Of a stretch of 26,114 bases of DNA, positions 17,701 to 23,974 are shown in pieces. A program made the translations under genes and the position numbers. The DNA comes from HKST-UBA85 sp035654775. GTDB taxonomy: Bacteria > Bacteroidota > Bacteroidia > Flavobacteriales > Flavobacteriaceae. The notes beneath the pieces were generated by a model. The model made no database searches, had not been told where the DNA came from, and saw only the letters and a program-made list of their open reading frames with translations. The stretch is taken from positions 1 through 26,114 of the forward strand of contig DASRWB010000064.1 in NCBI GenBank assembly GCA_035654775.1. The letters are read 5' to 3'. Each line of letters begins with the position of its first letter. Position 1 is the first letter of the stretch.

Positions 17701-17974
17701 CCTGCATGGCGGTAGCGTACACATACTCTACACCTGTAATGTTTGAAATTAGTTTTTCCAGAGGTTTTACCACACGTGATTCAACCTCGGTTGGACTCGC
17801 TCCCGGATAGCCCACCATGATGTCGGCCATAGGAACATCTATCTGGGGTTCTTCTTCTCGGGGAATAAGGAACGAACTGTACACTCCTACTACCATAAAC
17901 ACAATCATAAGTAGTACAGTAAGCTTAGACCCTATAAAACTTTTCGCAATTTTTCCAGCTAAACCTTGTTTCAT
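14777..17974 (-). CDS. RND efflux permease (AcrB/CusA superfamily)
   Basis: The 1065-residue protein has the RND layout: a helix at 17-37, a large periplasmic loop, helices 2-6, a second helix around 548-566, a second large loop, and five C-terminal helices. Transmembrane helix 4 carries FVTGIVVDDSIIIAENMHRH with the proton-relay Asp417-Asp418. The porter domain starts with PREEEPQIDVP and YPGASPTEVESRV. It lacks the Met and Glu patterns I would expect of a Cu/Ag CusA, so I do not assign metal export. It is the third gene of tolC-adaptor-permease, 19 bases after the adaptor. Its operator-controlled promoter and sulfur-gene neighbours suggest export of a sulfur-related or electrophilic compound, which is inference. 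Confidence 0.95.
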   Translation of the reverse strand: MKQGLAGKIAKSFIGSKLTVLLMIVFMVVGVYSSFLIPREEEPQIDVPMADIMVGYPGASPTEVESRVVKPLEKLISNITGVEYVYATAMQEQALVIVQFYVGEDIERSYVKLYNEINKHMDKLPQGVTLPIVKTRAIDDVPMLGLTLWSETYDDYRLRQIAKELTHEIEKVNDVAITKKIGGRNRALRVVLDKDKLSAAGLDFLSVSEMIKGSNRQLSSGSFTKNDTEFVVNTGQFLKTAEDVENLVVGVQQNKPVYLKQIATVVDGPELPDNYVSLGFGQASEKASTYKAEYPAVTLSVAKRKGADAMKISDIILEKVEHLKTRLIPDDVHVEVTRNYGETASQKVSELLIHLLGAIIAVTFVVMLAMGWRGGLVVFLSVPITFALTLLSYYMLDYTLNRITLFALVFVTGIVVDDSIIIAENMHRHFKMKRLPFKQAALYAINEVGNPTILATFTVIASVLPMAFVSGLMGPYMSPMPIGASIAMILSLFVALTITPYLGYLFLRERDKGNNSETKEEKALEQTFIYRMYEKLERPLIENKTKRWVFLGATFVLLAGSVAMFFTKSVAVKMLPFDNKNEFQVVIDMPEGTTLERTAVVTKEIAQYLATRPEIVNYQSYVGTSAPITFNGLVRHYDLRGGSNMADIQVNLIDKHDRSIQSHEVAKLLRPEIQRIAKPFGANVKIVEVPPGPPVLSTIVAEVYGPNYDKQMEIANSVQDILHNTTDVVDIDWMVEDNQTEYNFIIDKEKAMLYGVSPQQIVYTMNTALSDRAVTSLYDENAADQVGIILALDEKEKSTISDIAQLKIRSAQGPLVPVADLVTVEETIKAKSIYRKNQKRVVYVLADMAGELESPVYAILGMEEKLKDIPLPQGYTLDELYMTQPDFEDNYTVKWDGEWQITLEVFRDLGIAFLGVIIIIYMLIVGWFQNFKAPIVMMVAIPLSLVGIVLGHWIFGAFFTATSFIGMIALAGIMVRNSVLLIDFVNLRLNEGIPLKQAIIEAGAVRTTPILLTAGTVVIGAFVILFDPIFQGLAISLMGGTIASTVLTLLVVPLVYYLIERKNYK

Positions 17975-17993
17975 CTTCTTTTGTTTTTTAGGG

Positions 17994-19070
17994 TTATTGA
18001 ATTGTTACTTTTACACCGTTGTAGAGTTTTCCTTCTGCTGAAACAATATAAGATTCCTCCGGAGTTAACCCCGAAAGCACTTCTACATTGTCTCCAAAAG
18101 TTCTGCCCAAACGCAACCAGCGTAAAATAGCTGTATGGCTTTGACTTACGGTATAAATACCCGTTAGTTCACCCTGAGTGACAATGGCTTTGGACGGCAC
18201 TAAAAGCACCGCTGCCGATTCCTTTTGGTCTACCGGAAACTGCACTGTGGCAAACATCCCTGAGCGAATGGATGCCTGAGTTTTCTCCAGGGCTACTTTC
18301 ACTTGGTATTGACCTCCGGTATTTTTAGCCGAAGAACTCACCTCTGTTACTTTTCCTTTCACCGTTTGGTTTATGGAACTCACCCTAACATCTACCGGCA
18401 TTCCGTTTTTTATTTGGGTAATTTCACTCTCCGGCACCAGGGTTTCCACCTCAAAATGATTGGGTGATTCTATAGCCAACAAAGCCATTCCGGGTGATGC
18501 AATATCGCCTGCTTCTATGAAAACATGTGTTATTTCTCCTGCAAAAGGCGCTTTTATATTTACGTAATTAAATTGTGCATTTACTTCATTCTTCAGGTAT
18601 TTGGCCGCTTCAAGTCGTGCCTTTGCCATTTCAAACTGTGCAGTGATATCGTCCAATTCTTTTTGTGTTGCACTATTTTCGGCATACAGGTTTTTAAAGC
18701 GTAGGTAATCTTTTTCGGCATTATTGTAGGCTACGGTGGCTTCGGCAATACCGGCTTGTACCTGAGCCAGTTTAGCTTGCAAGTCAGTATTGTTAATAGC
18801 TGCCAGTAATTGTCCTTCTTTTACCTGATCGCCTACCTTAACATGTATTTTATCTACAAAACCCATTACCCGGGTGCTTAGGTTGGCACTGTTCTCTGCC
18901 TGAATTTTTCCACTTGTAGCTAAAAATGACGCGTGCGAACTCCCGGTGCCTGCTTGTACTTTTACTGCTACGGGTGTGGCTTCCACAGAGGTATTATTTT
19001 GGTCCGATCCACAACTCACAATTAATGTTGTAAGGGTTAATAGAAATAAAAGGCTTATATTTTTTTTCAT
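17994..19070 (-). CDS. RND periplasmic adaptor subunit (membrane fusion protein), lipoprotein
   Basis: The 358-residue protein begins with a lipoprotein signal (MKKNISLLFLLTLTTLIVSC, lipidated Cys20). It then has the hairpin arrangement of HlyD/AcrA-type adaptors: a first lipoyl half (about 62-95, VGDQVKEGQLLAAINNTDL), an Ala/Gln/Lys-rich coiled coil (96-165), a second lipoyl half (168-200, IKAPFAGEITHVFIEAGD), a beta-barrel domain and a membrane-proximal domain. It bridges the RND permease and the TolC channel. It lies 11 bases after the TolC stop and 19 before the permease start. Confidence 0.95.
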   Translation of the reverse strand: MKKNISLLFLLTLTTLIVSCGSDQNNTSVEATPVAVKVQAGTGSSHASFLATSGKIQAENSANLSTRVMGFVDKIHVKVGDQVKEGQLLAAINNTDLQAKLAQVQAGIAEATVAYNNAEKDYLRFKNLYAENSATQKELDDITAQFEMAKARLEAAKYLKNEVNAQFNYVNIKAPFAGEITHVFIEAGDIASPGMALLAIESPNHFEVETLVPESEITQIKNGMPVDVRVSSINQTVKGKVTEVSSSAKNTGGQYQVKVALEKTQASIRSGMFATVQFPVDQKESAAVLLVPSKAIVTQGELTGIYTVSQSHTAILRWLRLGRTFGDNVEVLSGLTPEESYIVSAEGKLYNGVKVTIQ

Positions 19071-19081
19071 GGTTCTTAAAA

Positions 19082-20395
19082 TTATTCTTTAGTTAAAAAT
19101 TGAATGTATGCCTGTGCATAGTTTAATTGATAAAGGGTTTGGTAATACTCCAGTTGCTTTTGTGCATAGTTGGCTTCAGCCCAGAGCAAATCTGAGGTTT
19201 GTTCCAAACCTTCTTTAAATCGGTTTAAGCGAATACGCAGAGATTCTTCAGATTGTTGTAAGGCAAGTTGGGTAAGTCGCAACCCGTTTTCAGCATTGTG
19301 AAGCATACGCATGGCCTTGTTGAGTTCCAGTTGACTTTGGGAAAGATACTGTGAAGCCTTGAGTTTTGATTTTTCATATTCCGATTTGCTTTTTTGAGCT
19401 TCGCCAAATCGCTTGGAACCTTCAAAAATATTCCAGCTCAGTTGTGCTCCAAAAGTATAGCCGTTGGCCTGACCCTGAAACAACTGATCATCATGCAGCT
19501 CATAGCTTCCAAATGCATTCAAGCGAGGCAAAAATGCCATCTTTGAGGCTTTATAGGCCGATTCGTAGGCCGAAGAGGCCAACTGCATGGCCTTTATGTC
19601 TGAACGGGTATCGGGTACAGCCGTTTCTAAGGATTCAGCAAAAGTGGAAACTTCCATAGCTTCTGCCGGCTCATAAAGCACATAACCGGTATCGTTCATT
19701 AAAAATGACAGGTAATTGGATGCATTTTCTACATTGCTTTTTGCGTTTAACAACTGATTCTCTATCTCGGTAACCCGAACATCCACAGCCAGTACGTCGG
19801 CTTTTTGCAAATAGCCTTGTGCATAACGGTTTTCTGCCTGTTGTTTATTTGCCCGAGCCGCTTCAAGAGTTTTTTCAAGCACTTCTATTCCTTTGTATGC
19901 CAACTGCAGTTGCAGGTAAGCCTTTTCGGCTTCAAAATTCAAATAAGCGGCTTGACGTTGTTTTTGCAACGCAGTGGCTTCCATTTTTGATTTTGCAGCT
20001 TTACGCCGGTAGATACCATCTACATGAAGTAATGGTTGTTGGATTTCCAATCGGGTAGCAAAGTTTTCAATCTGTGAAGGCGCATTTAGTAACGCCGGAT
20101 TGAAATCGCTTTGCGTGAGGATTTCTTGATTGAGTTTTGAGCCAAATGCCAGTAACGGATTGGTCGTTGCCATAGCCGTATGCGAAGCTGTAATAGTAGG
20201 CAAGAATACCGCTTGGGTTTGCCGGTAATCGGCTCGGGCTTGCTTTACATCTTCTTCAGAAATTTTCAACGCGGTGTTATTTTCTGCGACTTTAACCCGC
20301 ACCATAGCTTTGGAAATACGTACCGTATCCTGAGCCATAATACTTGCTCCTGCAGCCCAAAAACTTAGCATAAATATATAAATGATTCTGTACAT
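19082..20395 (-). CDS. TolC family outer-membrane efflux protein
   Basis: The 437-residue protein has a cleavable signal peptide (about 1-21, ending SIMA|QD) and two OEP repeats rich in heptad Ala/Leu/Gln coiled coil, with LQIQQPLLH-type strands and LSWNIFEGSKRFGEAQKSK in the second half. It forms the outer-membrane duct of the adjacent RND pump. It is first in the operon, and the promoter directly upstream (TACTTTTG with a TTG and a GTAAC-N4-GTTAC operator) controls the tripartite pump. Confidence 0.94.
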   Translation of the reverse strand: MYRIIYIFMLSFWAAGASIMAQDTVRISKAMVRVKVAENNTALKISEEDVKQARADYRQTQAVFLPTITASHTAMATTNPLLAFGSKLNQEILTQSDFNPALLNAPSQIENFATRLEIQQPLLHVDGIYRRKAAKSKMEATALQKQRQAAYLNFEAEKAYLQLQLAYKGIEVLEKTLEAARANKQQAENRYAQGYLQKADVLAVDVRVTEIENQLLNAKSNVENASNYLSFLMNDTGYVLYEPAEAMEVSTFAESLETAVPDTRSDIKAMQLASSAYESAYKASKMAFLPRLNAFGSYELHDDQLFQGQANGYTFGAQLSWNIFEGSKRFGEAQKSKSEYEKSKLKASQYLSQSQLELNKAMRMLHNAENGLRLTQLALQQSEESLRIRLNRFKEGLEQTSDLLWAEANYAQKQLEYYQTLYQLNYAQAYIQFLTKE

Positions 20396-20418
20396 AGTGT
20401 TGTTGTTTTTTTACCGTA

Positions 20419-20462
20419 CAAAAGTAGTTTACATCCACCGGGGCAAGCGTAACATAGGTTAC
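20419..20462 (-). promoter_or_regulatory. tolC-RND promoter with class II Crp/Fnr-type operator (site A)
   Basis: On the minus strand the order is GTAAC-CTAT-GTTAC (20449-20462, a perfect 5+5 inverted repeat), 22 bases, then TACTTTTG (20419-20426), a full match to TAnnTTTG. A TTG (20444-20446) lies 17 bases before the -7 box, as in the Bacteroidetes consensus. With transcription expected a few bases after the box, the operator centre falls about 42 bases upstream of the start, the class II activator position. Confidence 0.8.
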
Positions 20463-20480
20463 CTATAACATCGGGATTCG

Positions 20481-20494
20481 GTAACCTTTGTTAC
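20481..20494. promoter_or_regulatory. Second upstream operator GTAAC-CTTT-GTTAC (site B)
   Basis: A perfect inverted repeat of the same half-site as site A, its centre 32 bp (about three helical turns) further from tolC. No -7 box occurs at 22 bp on either side, so it is an auxiliary site for tolC or a shared site for the divergent tonB promoter. Confidence 0.7.
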
Positions 20495-20535
20495 ATAGGG
20501 TGTCTCTAATTTACCCCATAAACCCCAGTTAGAAA

Positions 20536-20579
20536 ATGATATATATCATAGTATACTCGGTCCGGATTTTCTAATTTAA
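20536..20579 (+). promoter_or_regulatory. tonB promoter with FNR-like palindrome
   Basis: ATGATATATATCAT (20536-20549) is a perfect 14-bp palindrome of FNR-type layout (compare TTGAT-N4-ATCAA). Exactly 22 bases follow before TAATTTAA (20572-20579), a -7-like box (six of the six-base core TA-TTTG positions match except the last two), 27 bases before the tonB ATG. Geometry is identical to the GTAAC-N4-GTTAC promoters, but the half-site differs. Confidence 0.6.
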
Positions 20580-20606
20580 GGGTATAAATTACCAACAGCC
20601 GTTATT

Positions 20607-21335
20607 ATGTTACCAAAAAAGAATCCAAACGTTGAAGTAGGCCGAAACAGCACCCTGTATTTTACCATAGGCTTGGCACTGATGATGCTATTGACTCGTT
20701 ATGCCATAGACTTCAAAACCTATGAAAAGAAAACGCATACCCTTAGTGTACTGCAACTGGAATCAGAACTGGAAGAAGACATTCCCATCATAGAGTACCA
20801 CGCTCCTCCACCACCGCCACCGGCACAGGCAGTTACTCCGGAAGTAATTACCGTGGTTGAAGACATGGAAGAGGTTGAAGAAACCTTAATTGAAAGTACC
20901 GAAACCAGTCAGCAGGAAGAAATACGGGAGCCTGTGGTAAGCCTTGAAGAAGTAACTGTTGAAGAAGTTGACGAACCTCTGGAAGTTCCGTTTGCCGTTA
21001 TAGAATCCGTTCCGGTATTTCCGGGATGTAAGGGCAGCAATGCAGAACTGAAAAAATGTTTTCAGGAGAAAATGACCCAACACATTCAAAAACACTTTAA
21101 ATATCCACAAGAAGCTATGGATTTTGGGATTCATGGTAAAGTTTTTGTCACCTTTGTCATTGACGACAAAGGCAATGTAAACAGCATAAAAACCCGCGGA
21201 CCGGATGTAATTTTAGAAAAAGAAGCCAAACGCATAATAGCCTTACTCCCTAAAATGAGTCCGGGTAAGCAACGGGACAAGCCTGTTAAGGTAGGCTACA
21301 GCCTTCCTATTCATTTTAAATACGAAGAACGCTAA
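20607..21335 (+). CDS. TonB-like energy transducer
   Basis: The 242-residue protein has a short cytoplasmic tail, a single helix (about 16-31), a Pro run (PPPPPP at 67-72), an acidic Val/Glu-rich linker (80-130), a PVFPGCKG segment and a C-terminal TonB domain (about 155-240: HFKYPQEAMDFGIHGKVFVTFVIDDKG). Such proteins couple the proton gradient to outer-membrane TonB-dependent receptors. Bacteroidetes encode many. This one stands alone and divergent from the tolC-RND operon, within a region dense in Crp/Fnr-type sites, so it may be induced with the sulfur genes. Two Cys (141, 151) in the segment before the TonB domain are usual for the Bacteroidetes type. Confidence 0.93.
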   Translation: MLPKKNPNVEVGRNSTLYFTIGLALMMLLTRYAIDFKTYEKKTHTLSVLQLESELEEDIPIIEYHAPPPPPPAQAVTPEVITVVEDMEEVEETLIESTETSQQEEIREPVVSLEEVTVEEVDEPLEVPFAVIESVPVFPGCKGSNAELKKCFQEKMTQHIQKHFKYPQEAMDFGIHGKVFVTFVIDDKGNVNSIKTRGPDVILEKEAKRIIALLPKMSPGKQRDKPVKVGYSLPIHFKYEER

Positions 21336-21344
21336 ATCAGGCAC

Positions 21345-21378
21345 AAAAAAAAGCATCTTAACCAGAAGATGCTTTTTT
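21345..21378. terminator. Bidirectional terminator between tonB and trx
   Basis: AAGCATCTT-AACCAG-AAGATGCTT (9-bp stem) lies between an A-run (21345-21350) and a T-run (21375-21378). On the minus strand the hairpin is followed by eight or more T, so it ends both tonB and anything coming leftward from trx or from the promoter at 21419. Confidence 0.9.
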
Positions 21379-21413
21379 ACTTGCTATTAATTGAAAACTT
21401 AGGAACACTAAAT
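21345..21413 (-). ncRNA. Candidate short regulated RNA in the trx 3' region
   Basis: A promoter-like element with a perfect operator points leftward (21462 to 21419). It would start a transcript near 21413 that ends at the shared terminator, about 69 nt, with no ATG-started frame. Its 3' hairpin plus U-run is typical of small RNAs. It may instead be a relic promoter of a lost gene. It rests on sequence geometry only. Confidence 0.35.
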
Positions 21414-21418
21414 TTTCT

Positions 21419-21462
21419 GAAAAATAGTACTTTGCCTAAAATTGCTTTGTAACAAAAGTTAC
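21419..21462 (-). promoter_or_regulatory. Orphan promoter with class II operator (site D)
   Basis: GTAAC-TTTT-GTTAC on the minus strand (21449-21462) lies seven bases after the thioredoxin stop. A 22-base gap precedes TATTTTTC (21419-21426), which matches TAnnTTTG except for the last base. No gene follows on this strand before the bidirectional terminator. Confidence 0.55.
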
Positions 21463-21469
21463 ACTATTT

Positions 21470-21763
21470 TTATTTGTAGGTATCGATTAAGCGAAGCAGC
21501 GTTGAAGCCGAAACTACTCCCGATTGTCTCCACAGCTGTTTCCCGGCCTTATAAAGCACAAGTGTGGGTACGCCTCTTACCTGTAGTTGTTGTGCCAGTT
21601 GCTGATTTTTATCTACATCTATTTTAAGGATAACGGCTCGGTCCTGCACTTTCTCTTTCACTTCTGAAAGTATGGGTGCCATAGCTTGACACGGCCCGCA
21701 CCAGGTGGCAAAAAAATCAACCAGTACCGGTTTGTCTTGTTGTATAAGTTCTGTAAATGTCAT
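21470..21763 (-). CDS. Thioredoxin family protein
   Basis: The 97-residue protein is a minimal thioredoxin with the active site ATWCGPCQAMAP (Cys22, Cys25), the KIDVDKNQQLAQQ strand and the cis-proline in VRGVPTLVLY (Pro66). It lacks a signal peptide, so it is cytoplasmic. It is the last gene of rhodanese-HMA-trx and would reduce persulfide carried by the rhodanese, releasing sulfide, or maintain thiols under sulfur stress. The 47-base gap after the HMA gene has no promoter-like box that I can see. Confidence 0.95.
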   Translation of the reverse strand: MTFTELIQQDKPVLVDFFATWCGPCQAMAPILSEVKEKVQDRAVILKIDVDKNQQLAQQLQVRGVPTLVLYKAGKQLWRQSGVVSASTLLRLIDTYK

Positions 21764-21810
21764 TGTTGAAAAGTGTATGGCTTCGGGTTATTCCTGCTGT
21801 TAGTCCGAAA

Positions 21811-22077
21811 CTATCTTAGTTTTCCCTTGGCACAGCTTACCACGGACTTCATCTTGCTTGTCAGTGAGTTTTCCTCATCTGCCGGCGGATACCCTAAGGC
21901 CTTCAACCGCTGTTTTACCTGCGAAACTACCTCGTCGTGGGTATACGTAAAACCAAGGGTTCCTTCTGCTGTGTTTACATGCAGCCGGCTAACCCCGGGA
22001 ATAGCCGATAGTTTCTTGGTAATGGTTTGCTCACAACCACTGCATCTGATGTTCTGAACGGTGAATACGGTTTCCAT
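21811..22077 (-). CDS. Heavy-metal-associated (HMA) domain protein
   Basis: The 88-residue protein is a ferredoxin-like HMA domain with the metal or thiol site NIRCSGCEQTI (Cys12, Cys15), then IPGVSRLHVNTAEGTLGF and a second helix ending ALGYPPADEENS. A short C-terminal tail carries Cys82. Such domains bind Cu(I) or similar soft metals. The ATG directly follows the rhodanese stop with no spacer, so the two are translationally coupled. In this setting a link between copper and sulfide handling is possible, but no metal pump lies in the operon. Confidence 0.9.
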   Translation of the reverse strand: METVFTVQNIRCSGCEQTITKKLSAIPGVSRLHVNTAEGTLGFTYTHDEVVSQVKQRLKALGYPPADEENSLTSKMKSVVSCAKGKLR

Positions 22078-22410
22078 TTACGGCCAATTTAAATATCCTC
22101 CTTTTAAATCATAAATCTCCTTAAATCCCATGTTAATAAGTTGCTTGGCACACATCATGCTTCGCATACCACTCCGGCAGTAGATAAACAAGGGTTTTTC
22201 CTTGTCTATTTTTTCAAAGCCCTGTGCAAAGTTGGAAGACTTAAAGTCTATGTTTATTGCCTTAGGAATATGTCCTGCACGGTATTCCTGTGGGGTTCTT
22301 ACATCAACCAGCACGGCTTTGTCAGCCTGTAGCTTTTCCTTGAACGCACTTGGGCTCAATACCTTTACCTTACTGTTTTTCGTAAGGTTTCCAAATAATA
22401 AATTCAACAT
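22078..22410 (-). CDS. Single-domain rhodanese
   Basis: The 110-residue sulfurtransferase has LVDVRTPQEYRAGHIPKAINI and the active-site loop YCRSGMRS with catalytic Cys78, followed by LINMGFKEIYDLKGGYLNW. It carries persulfide sulfur between donors and thiols. The N-terminal MLNLLFGNLTKNSK is short and not a convincing signal peptide. It is the first gene of rhodanese-HMA-trx and has its own operator-controlled promoter. Confidence 0.95.
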   Translation of the reverse strand: MLNLLFGNLTKNSKVKVLSPSAFKEKLQADKAVLVDVRTPQEYRAGHIPKAINIDFKSSNFAQGFEKIDKEKPLFIYCRSGMRSMMCAKQLINMGFKEIYDLKGGYLNWP

Positions 22411-22434
22411 ACTTTACTTTTTAATTTCAAGGTG

Positions 22435-22478
22435 TAAAAGTACGGGCTAAATCCATAACCTGGCGTAACTAATGTTAC
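22435..22478 (-). promoter_or_regulatory. rhodanese-HMA-trx promoter with class II operator (site C)
   Basis: On the minus strand GTAAC-ATTA-GTTAC (22465-22478) is followed by 22 bases and TACTTTTA (22435-22442), which differs from TAnnTTTG only at the last base and from the tolC box by that same base. No TTG occurs at -33, as expected for an activator-dependent promoter. The operator lies four bases after the stop of the CstB-like gene. Confidence 0.75.
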
Positions 22479-22482
22479 ACAG

Positions 22483-23895
22483 CTACTCCATGGGTAAACT
22501 GCACACATATCGTGATGCAGGAATACCCGCGGCTTTAATATCGTTAAAGCCTCCGGCTACATCCACCAAATTGTGTATTCCTCTGCTTTTTAAAATAGAA
22601 GCTGCTATAACGGAACGGTAACCGCCGGCACAATGAATATAAAAAGGACGTTCTGAAGGAAACTCGGCAAGATAATCGTTTAGCGTATCCAGTGGCGTGT
22701 TATGTGCGTTTAACAAATGTTGGGCTTTGTATTCACTTTCTTTCCTAACATCATACACGCCTATTTCAGCGGCTGTCCATCGGTTTTTAAACTCTTCCGC
22801 AGATATAGATTCCAGCGAATCCATCTCTTTACCGGCTGCTTTCCACGCCTCAAAACCTCCTTTCAGGTAACCTAAGGTATGGTCAAACCCTACGCGCGAC
22901 AACCGCGTAATGGTTTCTTCTTCTCTGCCTTGCGGGGTTACCAGTAAAATAGGTTGCTTTACGTCGGCAATAAGGGAGCCTACCCAGGGCGCAAAACCGC
23001 CGTCAAGTCCTATAAATATAGAACGCGGGATATGTCCTTTCACAAACTCGCTTTGGTGACGAACATCCAGCACTACCGCTCCGGTTTCATTGGCTGCCAG
23101 TTCAAAGGCATCGGGTGAAAGGGCTTTTTTTCCACGGGCTAAAACAACATCAATATCTTCGTAGCCTTCTTTATTCATCTTTACATTAAGCGGAAAGTAC
23201 TTGGGTGGTGCTTCCAGCCCGTCGGTCACTTCTTTTACAAACTCTTCCTTTGTCATGTCTGCCCGTAAGGCGTAGTTCATCTCTTTTTGATTGCCCAGGG
23301 TATCTACCGTTATTTTCATCATGTTCTTTCCACAGGCTGAACCGGCTCCGTGGGCAGGATATACAATCACCTCATCGGCCAGCGGCATAATTTTATTTCG
23401 AAGCGAATCATACAGCATGCCTGCCAGGTCTTCTTTGGTAAGGCTGGCGGCTTTTTGTGCCAAATCAGGGCGGCCTACATCGCCTAAAAACAGCGTATCC
23501 CCACTAAAAATAGCATGATCCTTTCCGTTTTTGTCTTTCAGTAAATAGGTAGTACTTTCCATGGTGTGTCCCGGAGTATGCAAGGCGACTATAGTAATTT
23601 CTCCTAGCTTAAACTCCTGCCCGTCGGTGGCTATCAGCGCATCAAACGAAGGGTTTGCCTTGGGGCCGTACACAATAGGTGCGCCGGTTTGTTTGGACAA
23701 AGTAATATGCCCACTCACAAAGTCGGCGTGGAAATGCGTCTCAAAAATGTATTTTATTTGCGCCTGATCCTGTTTGGCTTTATCCAAATACGGCTGCACC
23801 TCGCGCAGCGGGTCAATAATGGCAACTTCGCCTTTACTTTCAATATAGTAGGCACCTTGTGCCAAACAACCGGTATATATTTGTTCTATTTTCAT
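22483..23895 (-). CDS. CstB-like persulfide dioxygenase with two rhodanese domains
   Basis: The 470-residue protein has an N-terminal metallo-beta-lactamase domain with ETHFHADFVSGH (His54, His56, Asp58), HTPGHT (His110), FSGDTLF (Asp133) and PAHG (His182), the ETHE1-type mononuclear-iron site. A middle rhodanese domain (about 255-355) has LDVRHQSEF but LLVTPQGREEE where the catalytic Cys should be, so it is inactive. The third domain (about 365-465) has YIHCAGGYRSV with Cys422. This order, dioxygenase, dead rhodanese, active rhodanese, is that of Staphylococcus CstB, which turns persulfides into thiosulfate. It follows tauE on the same strand, 79 bases apart. Cys10, Cys188 and Cys465 are further cysteines. 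Confidence 0.93.
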   Translation of the reverse strand: MKIEQIYTGCLAQGAYYIESKGEVAIIDPLREVQPYLDKAKQDQAQIKYIFETHFHADFVSGHITLSKQTGAPIVYGPKANPSFDALIATDGQEFKLGEITIVALHTPGHTMESTTYLLKDKNGKDHAIFSGDTLFLGDVGRPDLAQKAASLTKEDLAGMLYDSLRNKIMPLADEVIVYPAHGAGSACGKNMMKITVDTLGNQKEMNYALRADMTKEEFVKEVTDGLEAPPKYFPLNVKMNKEGYEDIDVVLARGKKALSPDAFELAANETGAVVLDVRHQSEFVKGHIPRSIFIGLDGGFAPWVGSLIADVKQPILLVTPQGREEETITRLSRVGFDHTLGYLKGGFEAWKAAGKEMDSLESISAEEFKNRWTAAEIGVYDVRKESEYKAQHLLNAHNTPLDTLNDYLAEFPSERPFYIHCAGGYRSVIAASILKSRGIHNLVDVAGGFNDIKAAGIPASRYVCSLPME

Positions 23896-23946
23896 CTCTT
23901 TTTTATTTTTTTAATTCCTCGTTTTTATTGTTGGGGTTACGCTATA

Positions 23947-23954
23947 CAAATATA
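23947..23954 (-). promoter_or_regulatory. Possible secondary -7 box for the CstB-like gene
   Basis: TATATTTG on the minus strand fits TAnnTTTG, about 51 bases before the start codon. There is no clear TTG at -33 and no GTAAC-N4-GTTAC at the 22-bp position, so the tauE promoter is the likelier regulated source. Confidence 0.4.
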
Positions 23955-23974
23955 GCCAAAATTTTACGTATTTC

